From: Hydractinia symbiolongicarpus
Lineage: Eukaryota; Cnidaria; Hydrozoa; Anthoathecata; Hydractiniidae
DNA: 64,000 nt
Assembly (NCBI RefSeq): GCF_029227915.1
Contig: NC_079882.1
Span: forward strand, 30,434,001-30,498,000
Reading direction: 5' to 3'
The notes under the pieces were generated by a model. That model ran no database searches. It saw nothing but the letters and a program-made list of their open reading frames with translations, and was not told where the DNA came from. How positions within the stretch are numbered: position 1 is the stretch's first letter; each line of letters opens with the position of its first letter. Position numbers and translations under genes: made by a program. Positions 38,415-49,861 of the stretch are shown here, in pieces.

Positions 38415-41400
38415 CACATTTATAAGTTCAAAGTCCAAAATCAGTCCAACTAAGTCCCTCTGTCAATTGTTTCACTGTTAAGAGCCATGCAACCTGGTAA
38501 TATCTGAATCATATCACTAAATACACGTTGGTACGAATATGTGACGCAACCGTTGTAATTCGAACGCACTGATACCGTTAGAAAGTCAATGAAATAAGTT
38601 TTTTGAAACTGTCTCCATTTCTTCTGCGCGCGCCAATGGCTAAGATTGGTCCCCCAGTACAAAATGACTTATTTATCTACATTTTTTAATAAAGCGCTCT
38701 CACAGCGCCCAGTGTAATCGTTGAGGACAAACAATCATGTCAAATTAAGAAGAATGTTATTTCTTGGAGTCCAATTGTCTCATTTATCACATTCATAAGT
38801 TCAAAGTCCAAAATCAGTTCAACTAAGTCCCTCGGTCAATTGTTTCACTGTTAAGAGCCATGCAACCTGGTAATATCTGAATCATATCACTAAATACACG
38901 TTGGTACGAATATGTGACGCAACCGTTGTAACTAAAACGCACTGATACCGTTAGAAAGTCAATGAAATAAGTTTTTTGAAACTGTCTCCATTTCCTCTGC
39001 GCGCGCCAACGGCTAAGATTGGTCCCCCAGTACAAAATGACTTATTTATCTACATTTTTTAATAAAGCGCTCTCACAGCGCCCAGTGTAATCGTTGAGGA
39101 CAAACAATCATGTCAAATTAAGAAGAATGTTATTTCTTGGAGTCCAATTGTTTCATTTATCACATTTATAAGTTCAAAGTCCAAGATCAGTTCAATTAAG
39201 TCCCACAGTCAATCGTTTCATTGTTGAAAGCGATGCAACCTGGTAATATCAGAAACATATCGCTAAATCCACGTTGGTACGAATATGTGACGCGACCGTT
39301 GTACTTTAAGCGGACGGATACCGTTAGAAACTCAATGAAATGTAGTTTTTAAAACTGTCTCTATATCTTCAACGCGTGCTAACGGCTAGGATTGCTCCCA
39401 TAGTAAAAAATGACTTATTTATCTAAATTTTTAAATGAAGCGCTACCACAGCGCCCAGTGTAATCGCTGAGTTCCAGCAACCATGTCAGATTAAGAAGAA
39501 TGTTATTTCTTGGAGTCCAATAGCCTCATTTATCACATTTATAAGTTCAAAGTCAAAAATCAGTTCAATTAAGTCCCACATTCAATTGGTTCACTGTTAA
39601 AAGCCATGCAACTTGGTAATGTCTGAAACATATCGCTAGACACATGTTGGTACGAATATGTGACGCGATCGTTGTACTTTAAGCGGACGGATACCATTAG
39701 AAACTCAATGAAATGTAGTTTTTGAAACTGTCTCTATATCTTCAGCGCGTAGTAACGGCTAGGATTGGTCCCACAGTAAAAAATGACTTATTTATCTAAA
39801 TTTTTAAATGAAGCGCTACCACAGCGCCCAGTGTAATCGCTGAGTTCCAGCAACCATGTTAGATTAAGAAGAATGTTATTTCTTGGAGTCCAATTGCCTC
39901 ATTTATCACATTTACAAGTTCAAAGTCAAAAATCAGCTCAATTAAGTCCCACAGTCAATCGTTTTTGAAGTAGTTTTTGAAAACTGTCTCTACTTCTTCA
40001 GAGCGACTAACGGCAAGGATTGCTCCCACAGTAAAAAATGACTTATTTATCTAAATTTTTAAATGAAACGCTACCACAGCGGCCAGTGTAATCGCTGAGC
40101 TCCAGCAACCATGTCAGATTAAGAAGAAAGTTATTTCTTGGAGTCCAATTGCCTCATTTATCACATTTATAAGTCCAAAGTCCAAAATCCGTTCAATTAA
40201 GTCCCACAGTTAATCGTTGCACTGTTCAAAGCGATAAAACCTAGTAATATCAGAAACATATCGCTAAATACATGTTGGTACGAATATGTGACGCAACTGT
40301 ATAATTCAAACAGAGTTATACCGTTACAAATTCAATGAAATTTTGCTTTTGAAAATGTCTCTATTTCTTCAGCGCGAGCTAACGGCTAGGATTGGTCCCA
40401 CAGTAAAAATTGATTTATCTACATTTTTAAATAAAGCGCTATCACAGCGCCCAGTGTAATCGTTGAGTTCAAGCAATCATGTCAAATTAAGAAGAATGTT
40501 ATTTCTTGGAGTCCCATTGTTTCATTTATCACATTTATATGTTCAATGTCCAAAACCAGTTCGACTAAGTACCACAGTCAATCGTTTCACTGTTAAAAGC
40601 GATGCAACCTGGTAACATCAGAAACATAACGCTAAATACATGTTGGTACGAATATGTGACGCAGCCGTTGTAACTCAAACGCACTGATACCGTTAGAAAC
40701 TTAATGAAATATAGTTTTTGAAACTGTCGCTATTTCTTCAGCTCGCGCTAACGGCTAGGATTGGTCCCACAGTACAAAATGGCTTATTTATCTACATTTT
40801 TTAATAAAGCGCTCTCACAGCGCCCAGTGTAATCGTTGAGGACAAGCAATCATGTCAAATTAAGAAGAATGTTATTTCTTGGAGTCCCATTGTTTCATTT
40901 ATCACATTCATAAGTTCAAAGTCCAAAATCAGTCCAACTAAGTCCCTCTGTCAATTGTTGCACTGTTAGGAGCCATGCAACCTGGTAATATCTGAAACAT
41001 ATCACTAAATACACGTTGGTACGAATATGTGACGCAACTGTGTAACTCAAACAGAGTTATACCGTTACAAATTCAATGAAATTTAGCTTTTGAAAATGTC
41101 TCTATTTCTTCAGCGCGAGCTAACGGCTAGGATTGGTCCCACAGTAAAAAATGATTTATCTACATTTTTAAATAAAGCGCTATCACAGCGCCCAGTGTAA
41201 TCGTTGAGGACGAACAATCAGGTCAAATTAAGAAGAATGTTATTTCTTGGAGTCCAATTGTTTCATTTATCACAGTTATAAGTTCAAAGTCCAAAATCCG
41301 TTCAATTAAGTCCCACAGTTAATCGTTGCACTGTTCAAAGCGATAAAACCTAGTAATATCAGAAACATATCGCTAAATACATGTTGGTACGAATATGTGA

Positions 41401-41623
41401 CGCAACTGTGTAACTCAAACAGAGTTATACCGTTACAAATTCAATGAAATTTAGCTTTTGAAAATGTCTCTATTTCTTCAGCGCGAGCTAACGGCTAGGA
41501 TTGGTCCCACAGTAAAAAATGATTTATCTACATTTTTAAATAAAGCGCTATCACAGCGCCCAGTGTATTCGTTGAGTTCAAGCAATCATGTCAAATTAAG
41601 AAGAGTGTTATTTCTTGGAGTCC

Positions 41624-44600
41624 AATTGTCTCATTTATCACATTTATAAGTTCAAAGTCCAAGATCAGTTCAATTAAGTCCCACAGTCAATTGGTTCACT
41701 GTTAAAAGCCATGCAACTTGGTAATGTCTGAAACATATCGCTAAACACATGTTGGTACGAACATGTGACGCGGCCGTTGTACTTTAAGCGGACGGATACC
41801 GTTAGAAACTCAATGAAATGTAGTTTTTGAAACTGTCTCTAATTCTTCAGCGCGTTCTAACGGCTATGATTGCTCCCACAGTAAAAAATGATTTATTTAT
41901 CTAAATTTTTAAATGAAGCGCTACCACAGCGCCTAGTGTAATCGCTGAGTTCCAGCAACCATGTCAGATTAAGAAGAATGTTATTTCTTGGAGTCCAATT
42001 GGCCCATTTATCACATTTATAAGTTCATAGTCAAAAATCAGCTCAATTAAGTCCCACAGTCAATTTGTTCACTGTTAAAAGCCATGCAACTTGGTAATGT
42101 CTGAAACATATCGCTAAATGCATGTTGGTACGAATATGTCACGCAACCGTTGTAACTCAAACGGAGTGATACCGTTACAAATTCAATGAAATTTAGATTT
42201 AGAAAACGTCTCTATTTCTTCAGCGCGAGCTAACGGATAGGATTGGTCCCACAGTAAAAAATGACTTATTTATCTAGATTTCTTAATAAAGCGCCATCAC
42301 AGCGCCCAGTGTAATCGTTGAGTTCAAGCAATCATGTAAAATTAAGAAGAATGTTACTTCTTGGTGTTCAATTGTCTCCTTTCTCACATTCATAAGGTCA
42401 AAGTTCAAGGCAGTTCAATTAAATCCCCCAGTCAATCGTTTCACTGTTAAAAGTGATGCAACCTGGTAATATCAGAAACATATTGCTAAATGCATGTTGG
42501 TACGAATATGTGACGCAACTGCTGTAACTCAAATGAAGTGATACCGTTACAAATTCAATGAAATTTAGTTTTAAAAAACGTCTCTATATCTTCATCGCGT
42601 ACTAACAGCCAGGATTGTTCCCACAGTAAAAAATGACTTATTTATCTAAATTTTTAAATGAAGCGCTACCACAGCGCCCAGCGTAATCGCTGAGTTCCAG
42701 CAACCATGTCGGATTAAGAAGAATGTTATTTCTTGGAGTCCAATTGGCCCATCTATCACATTTATAAGTTCAAAGTCAAAAATCAGTTCAATTAAGTTCC
42801 ACAGTCAATTTGTTCACTGTTAAAAGCCATGTAACTTGGCAATATCTGAAACATATCGCTAAACACATGTTGGTATGAATATGTGACGCGACCGATGTAC
42901 TTCAAGCGGACGGATACCGTTAGAAACTCAATGAAATGTAGTTTTTGAAACTGTCTCTATATCTTAAGCGCGTGCTAACGGCTAGGATTGGTCCCACAGT
43001 AAAAAATGACTCATTTATCTAAACTTTTAAATGCAGCGCCACCACAACGCCCAGTGTAATCGCTAAATTCCAGCAATCGTGTCAAATTGAAGAGAATGTT
43101 ATTTCTTGGATTTCCATTGTCTCAATCATCACATTTATAATGTCAAAGCCCAAAATCAGTTCAATTAAATCCCAGAGTCAATCGTTTCACTGTTAAAAGC
43201 CATGCAACTTGGTAATGTCTGAAACATATCGCTAAACACATATTGGTGCGAATATGTGACGCGACCGTTGTACTTCAAGCGGACAGATACCGTTAGAACT
43301 CAATGAAATGTAGTTTTTGAAACTGTCTCTATATATTCAGCGCGTGCTAACGGCTAGGATTGGTCCCACAGTAAAAAATGACTTATTTATCTAAATATTT
43401 AAATGAAGCGCTACCACAGCGCCCAGTGTAATCGCTGAGTTCCAGCAACCATGTCAGATTATGAAGAATGTTACTTCTTGGAGTCCAATTGGCCCATTTA
43501 TCACATTTACAAGTTCAAAGTCAAAAATCAGCTCAATTAAGTCCCACAGTCAATCGTTTTTGAAGTAGTTTTTGCAACAGTCTCTATTTCTTCAGAGCAA
43601 CTAACGGCAAGGATTGCTCCCACAGTAAAATATGACTTATTTATCTACATTCTTAATAATGCGCTATCACAGCGCCCAGTGTAATCGTTGAGTTCAAGCA
43701 ATCATGTCAAATTAAGAAGAATGTTATTTCTTTGAGTCCAATTGTCTCATTAATCACATTTATAAGTTCAAACTCCAAAATCAGTTCAATTAAGTCCCAC
43801 AGTCAATTGGTTCACTGTTAAAAGCCATGCAACTTGGTAATATCTGAAACATATCGCTAAACACATGTTGGTACGAATATGTGACGCGACCGATGTACTT
43901 TAAGCGGACGGATACCGTTAGAAACTCAATGAAATGTAGTTATTGAAACTGTCTCTATATCTTCTGCGCGTACTAACGGCCAGGATTGGTCCCACAGTAA
44001 AAAATGACTTATTTATCTAAATTTTTAAATGAAGCGCTACCACAGCGACCAGTGTAATCGCTGAGTTCCAGCCACCATGTCGGATTAAGAAGAATGTTAT
44101 TTCTTGGAGTCCAATTGGCCCATTTATCACATTTATAAGTTCAAAGTCCAAAATCAGTTCAATTAAGTCCCACAGTCAATTCGTTCACTGTTAAAAGCCA
44201 TGCAACTTGTTAATGTCTGAAACATATCGCTAAACACATGTTGGTGCGAATATGTGACGCGACCGTTGTACTTCAAGCGGACAGATACCGTTAGATACTC
44301 AATGAAATGTAGTTTTTAAAACTGTCTCTATATCTTCAGCTCGTACTAACGGCCAGGATTGATCCCACAGTAAAAAATGACTTATTTATCTAAATTTTTA
44401 AATGAAGCGCTACCACAGCGACCAGTGTAATCGCTGAGTTCCAGCAACCATGTCGTATTAAGAAGAATGTTATTTCTTGGAGTCCAATTGCCCCATTTAT
44501 CACATTTATAAGTTCAAAGTCAAAAATCAGCTCAATTAAGTCCCACAGTCAATCGTTTTTGAAGTAGTTTTTGAAACTGTCTCTATTTCTTCAGCGCGAA

Positions 44601-45742
44601 CTAACGGCTAGGATTGGTCCCACAGTAAAAAATGACTTATTTATCTACATTTCTTAATAATGCGCTATCACAGCGCCCAGTGTAATCGTTGAGTTCAAGC
44701 AATCATGTCAAATTAAGAAGAATGTTATTTCTTTGAGTCCAATTGTCTCATTAATCACATTTATAAGTTCAAACTCCAAAATCAGTTCAATTAAGTCCCA
44801 CAGTCAATTGGTTCACTGTTAAAAGCCATGCAACTTGGTAATATCTGAAACATATCGCTAAACACATGTTGGTACGAATATGTGACGCGACCGATGTACT
44901 TTAAGCGGACGGATACCGTTAGAAACTCAATGAAATGTAGTTATTGAAACTGTCTCTATATCTTCTGCGCGTACTAACGGCCAGGATTGGTCCCACAGTA
45001 AAAAATGACTTATTTATCTAAATTTTTAAATGAAGCGCTACCACAGCGACCAGTGTAATCGCTGAGTTCCAGCAACCATGTCGGATTAAGAAGAATGTTA
45101 TTTCTTGGAGTCCAATTGGCCCATTTATCACATTTATAAGTTCAAAGTCCAAAATCAGTTCAATTAAGTCCCACAGTCAATTCGTTCACTGTTAAAAGCC
45201 ATGCAACTTGTTAATGTCTGAAACATATCGCTAAACACATGTTGGTGCGAATATGTGACGCGACCGTTGTACTTCAAGCGGACAGATACCGTTAGATACT
45301 CAATGAAATGTAGTTTTTAAAACTGTCTCTATATCTTCAGCTCGTACTAACGGCCAGGATTGATCCCACAGTAAAAAATGACTTATTTATCTAAATTTTT
45401 AAATGAAGCGCTACCACAGCGACCAGTGTAATCGCTGAGTTCCAGCAACCATGTCGTATTGAGAAGAATGTTATTTCTTGGAGTCCAATTGCCCCATTTA
45501 TCACATTTATAAGTTCAAAGTCAAAAATCAGCTCAATTAAGTCCCACAGTCAATCGTTTTTGAAGTAGTTTTTGAAACTGTCTCTATTTCTTCAGCGCGA
45601 ACTAACGGCTAGGATTGGTCCCACAGTAAAAAATGACTTATTTATCTACATTTCTTAATAAAAGCGTCATCACAGCGCCCAGTGTAATCGTTGAGTTCAA
45701 GCAACCATGTCAAATTAAGAAGAATGTTATTCCTTGGTGTCA
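41624..45742 (+). repeat. 4119-bp higher-order repeat of 12 monomers, copy 1
   Basis: Units start at 41639, 42012, 42385, 42757, 43130, 43502 (short), 43755, 44128, 44501 (short), 44756, 45129 and 45502 (short). The left edge of identity with copy 2 is near 41624 (TCCAATTG versus TCAAATTG). The first unit (CCAAGATCAG, GACGCGGCCG) matches 18027 and 20892; 42757/43130/43502 matches 13679/14052/14425. Units 43755-44755 and 44756-45757 form an inner 1001-bp tandem repeat (373+373+255). Confidence 0.9.
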
Positions 45743-45757
45743 AATTGTCTCATTTAT
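43755..45757 (+). repeat. 1001-bp trimer (long-long-short) nested in the 4119-bp repeat
   Basis: The order is long type f (CATTAATCACATTT, CAAACTCC, GTTATTGAAAC, TTCTGCGCGTAC), long type g (CAATTCGTTC, TTGTTAATG, GGTGCG, GATCCCACAG), then short (CAGCGCGAAC). It is tandemly present twice here with a 1001-bp offset, again twice at 47874-49876, and in part at 49877-50877. Confidence 0.88.
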
Positions 45758-48700
45758 CACATTTATAAGTTCAAAGTCCAAGATCAGTTCAATTAAGTCC
45801 CACAGTCAATTGGTTCACTGTTAAAAGCCATGCAACTTGGTAATGTCTGAAACATATCGCTAAACACATGTTGGTACGAACATGTGACGCGGCCGTTGTA
45901 CTTTAAGCGGACGGATACCGTTAGAAACTCAATGAAATGTAGTTTTTGAAACTGTCTCTAATTCTTCAGCGCGTTCTAACGGCTATGATTGCTCCCACAG
46001 TAAAAAATGATTTATTTATCTAAATTTTTAAATGAAGCGCTACCACAGCGCCTAGTGTAATCGCTGAGTTCCAGCAACCATGTCAGATTAAGAAGAATGT
46101 TATTTCTTGGAGTCCAATTGGCCCATTTATCACATTTATAAGTTCATAGTCAAAAATCAGCTCAATTAAGTCCCACAGTCAATTTGTTCACTGTTAAAAG
46201 CCATGCAACTTGGTAATGTCTGAAACATATCGCTAAATGCATGTTGGTACGAATATGTCACGCAACCGTTGTAACTCAAACGGAGTGATACCGTTACAAA
46301 TTCAATGAAATTTAGATTTAGAAAACGTCTCTATTTCTTCAGCGCGAGCTAACGGATAGGATTGGTCCCACAGTAAAAAATGACTTATTTATCTAGATTT
46401 CTTAATAAAGCGCCATCACAGCGCCCAGTGTAATCGTTGAGTTCAAGCAATCATGTAAAATTAAGAAGAATGTTACTTCTTGGTGTTCAATTGTCTCCTT
46501 TCTCACATTCATAAGGTCAAAGTTCAAGGCAGTTCAATTAAATCCCCCAGTCAATCGTTTCACTGTTAAAAGTGATGCAACCTGGTAATATCAGAAACAT
46601 ATTGCTAAATGCATGTTGGTACGAATATGTGACGCAACTGCTGTAACTCAAATGAAGTGATACCGTTACAAATTCAATGAAATTTAGTTTTAAAAAACGT
46701 CTCTATATCTTCATCGCGTACTAACAGCCAGGATTGTTCCCACAGTAAAAAATGACTTATTTATCTAAATTTTTAAATGAAGCGCTACCACAGCGCCCAG
46801 CGTAATCGCTGAGTTCCAGCAACCATGTCGGATTAAGAAGAATGTTATTTCTTGGAGTCCAATTGGCCCATCTATCACATTTATAAGTTCAAAGTCAAAA
46901 ATCAGTTCAATTAAGTTCCACAGTCAATTTGTTCACTGTTAAAAGCCATGTAACTTGGCAATATCTGAAACATATCGCTAAACACATGTTGGTATGAATA
47001 TGTGACGCGACCGATGTACTTCAAGCGGACGGATACCGTTAGAAACTCAATGAAATGTAGTTTTTGAAACTGTCTCTATATCTTAAGCGCGTGCTAACGG
47101 CTAGGATTGGTCCCACAGTAAAAAATGACTCATTTATCTAAACTTTTAAATGAAGCGCCACCACAACGCCCAGTGTAATCGCTAAATTCCAGCAATCGTG
47201 TCAAATTGAAGAGAATGTTATTTCTTGGATTTCCATTGTCTCAATCATCACATTTATAATGTCAAAGCCCAAAATCAGTTCAATTAAATCCCAGAGTCAA
47301 TCGTTTCACTGTTAAAAGCCATGCAACTTGGTAATGTCTGAAACATATCGCTAAACACATATTGGTGCGAATATGTGACGCGACCGTTGTACTTCAAGCG
47401 GACAGATACCGTTAGAACTCAATGAAATGTAGTTTTTGAAACTGTCTCTATATATTCAGCGCGTGCTAACGGCTAGGATTGGTCCCACAGTAAAAAATGA
47501 CTTATTTATCTAAATATTTAAATGAAGCGCTACCACAGCGCCCAGTGTAATCGCTGAGTTCCAGCAACCATGTCAGATTATGAAGAATGTTACTTCTTGG
47601 AGTCCAATTGGCCCATTTATCACATTTACAAGTTCAAAGTCAAAAATCAGCTCAATTAAGTCCCACAGTCAATCGTTTTTGAAGTAGTTTTTGCAACAGT
47701 CTCTATTTCTTCAGAGCAACTAACGGCAAGGATTGCTCCCACAGTAAAATATGACTTATTTATCTACATTCTTAATAATGCGCTATCACAGCGCCCAGTG
47801 TAATCGTTGAGTTCAAGCAATCATGTCAAATTAAGAAGAATGTTATTTCTTTGAGTCCAATTGTCTCATTAATCACATTTATAAGTTCAAACTCCAAAAT
47901 CAGTTCAATTAAGTCCCACAGTCAATTGGTTCACTGTTAAAAGCCATGCAACTTGGTAATATCTGAAACATATCGCTAAACACATGTTGGTACGAATATG
48001 TGACGCGACCGATGTACTTTAAGCGGACGGATACCGTTAGAAACTCAATGAAATGTAGTTATTGAAACTGTCTCTATATCTTCTGCGCGTACTAACGGCC
48101 AGGATTGGTCCCACAGTAAAAAATGACTTATTTATCTAAATTTTTAAATGAAGCGCTACCACAGCGACCAGTGTAATCGCTGAGTTCCAGCCACCATGTC
48201 GGATTAAGAAGAATGTTATTTCTTGGAGTCCAATTGGCCCATTTATCACATTTATAAGTTCAAAGTCCAAAATCAGTTCAATTAAGTCCCACAGTCAATT
48301 CGTTCACTGTTAAAAGCCATGCAACTTGTTAATGTCTGAAACATATCGCTAAACACATGTTGGTGCGAATATGTGACGCGACCGTTGTACTTCAAGCGGA
48401 CAGATACCGTTAGATACTCAATGAAATGTAGTTTTTAAAACTGTCTCTATATCTTCAGCTCGTACTAACGGCCAGGATTGATCCCACAGTAAAAAATGAC
48501 TTATTTATCTAAATTTTTAAATGAAGCGCTACCACAGCGACCAGTGTAATCGCTGAGTTCCAGCAACCATGTCGTATTAAGAAGAATGTTATTTCTTGGA
48601 GTCCAATTGCCCCATTTATCACATTTATAAGTTCAAAGTCAAAAATCAGCTCAATTAAGTCCCACAGTCAATCGTTTTTGAAGTAGTTTTTGAAACTGTC

Positions 48701-49861
48701 TCTATTTCTTCAGCGCGAACTAACGGCTAGGATTGGTCCCACAGTAAAAAATGACTTATTTATCTACATTTCTTAATAATGCGCTATCACAGCGCCCAGT
48801 GTAATCGTTGAGTTCAAGCAATCATGTCAAATTAAGAAGAATGTTATTTCTTTGAGTCCAATTGTCTCATTAATCACATTTATAAGTTCAAACTCCAAAA
48901 TCAGTTCAATTAAGTCCCACAGTCAATTGGTTCACTGTTAAAAGCCATGCAACTTGGTAATATCTGAAACATATCGCTAAACACATGTTGGTACGAATAT
49001 GTGACGCGACCGATGTACTTTAAGCGGACGGATACCGTTAGAAACTCAATGAAATGTAGTTATTGAAACTGTCTCTATATCTTCTGCGCGTACTAACGGC
49101 CAGGATTGGTCCCACAGTAAAAAATGACTTATTTATCTAAATTTTTAAATGAAGCGCTACCACAGCGACCAGTGTAATCGCTGAGTTCCAGCAACCATGT
49201 CGGATTAAGAAGAATGTTATTTCTTGGAGTCCAATTGGCCCATTTATCACATTTATAAGTTCAAAGTCCAAAATCAGTTCAATTAAGTCCCACAGTCAAT
49301 TCGTTCACTGTTAAAAGCCATGCAACTTGTTAATGTCTGAAACATATCGCTAAACACATGTTGGTGCGAATATGTGACGCGACCGTTGTACTTCAAGCGG
49401 ACAGATACCGTTAGATACTCAATGAAATGTAGTTTTTAAAACTGTCTCTATATCTTCAGCTCGTACTAACGGCCAGGATTGATCCCACAGTAAAAAATGA
49501 CTTATTTATCTAAATTTTTAAATGAAGCGCTACCACAGCGACCAGTGTAATCGCTGAGTTCCAGCAACCATGTCGTATTGAGAAGAATGTTATTTCTTGG
49601 AGTCCAATTGCCCCATTTATCACATTTATAAGTTCAAAGTCAAAAATCAGCTCAATTAAGTCCCACAGTCAATCGTTTTTGAAGTAGTTTTTGAAACTGT
49701 CTCTATTTCTTCAGCGCGAACTAACGGCTAGGATTGGTCCCACAGTAAAAAATGACTTATTTATCTACATTTCTTAATAAAAGCGTCATCACAGCGCCCA
49801 GTGTAATCGTTGAGTTCAAGCAACCATGTCAAATTAAGAAGAATGTTATTCCTTGGTGTCA
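45743..49861 (+). repeat. 4119-bp higher-order repeat of 12 monomers, copy 2
   Basis: All twelve starts are shifted by exactly 4119: 45758, 46131, 46504, 46876, 47249, 47621 (short), 47874, 48247, 48620 (short), 48875, 49248 and 49621 (short). Reading the two copies in parallel I found one clear substitution (C at 43034, A at 47153), so they are close to identical. Either the duplication is very recent or the copies are being homogenised. An assembly duplication cannot be excluded from sequence alone. Confidence 0.9.

Larger units (their letters stand above)
32219..41270 (+). repeat. 6196-bp offset duplication (~2.86 kb copies)
   Basis: Starts 32219, 32592, 32965, 33338, 33711, 33966, 34334 and 34707 pair with 38415, 38788, 39161, 39534, 39907, 40162, 40530 and 40903, all exactly 6196 bp apart. 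The copies share the short unit with TTTTTGAAAACTG and the 368-bp units. At the right end the copies part: 35075 is type F and 41271 is type I. Confidence 0.87.
33711..41638 (+). repeat. Sub-array 7: rearranged derivatives of the seven-monomer repeat
   Basis: Units start at 33711 (short H), 33966 (I), 34334 (C'), 34707 (D/I chimera), 35075 F, 35448 G, 35821 A, 36194 (B/D/I chimera), 36561 (D/I), 36929 F, 37302 G, 37675 A, 38048 (B/D/I), 38415 F, 38788 G, 39161 A, 39534 B, 39907 (short H), 40162 I, 40530 C', 40903 (D/I) and 41271 (I). Type I carries AAATCCGTTC, GTTGCACTGTTCAAAGCG and ACTGT(G/A)TAACTC plus the shortened TGATTTATCTAC, giving 367-368 bp. F-G-A recurs with an 1854-bp offset, and 32.2-35.07 kb recurs at 38.4-41.27 kb with a 6196-bp offset. 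Confidence 0.87.

Noticed and set aside
27028-39035. Some twenty 70-codon open frames on the minus strand, one per monomer at 373-bp spacing, with nearly the same product
   Set aside because: They lie within near-identical D-G type monomers, so their conservation follows from copying. They begin at TTG (from GTACAA), not ATG, and the frame is broken in most other monomer types. No ribosomal, promoter or splice context is evident.
26880-41640. AATAAA hexamers (TTTTTAATAAAGCG) as polyadenylation signals
   Set aside because: They recur once per monomer inside the A/T-rich segment with no gene upstream, and turn into AAATGAAG in other sub-types.
45633-45824. 63-codon plus-strand open frame starting at ATG, repeated at 49752-49943 (related frame at 52361-52570)
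   Set aside because: It spans the junction of two satellite units; the second copy exists because of the 4119-bp duplication. Length is within chance for AT-rich repeats.
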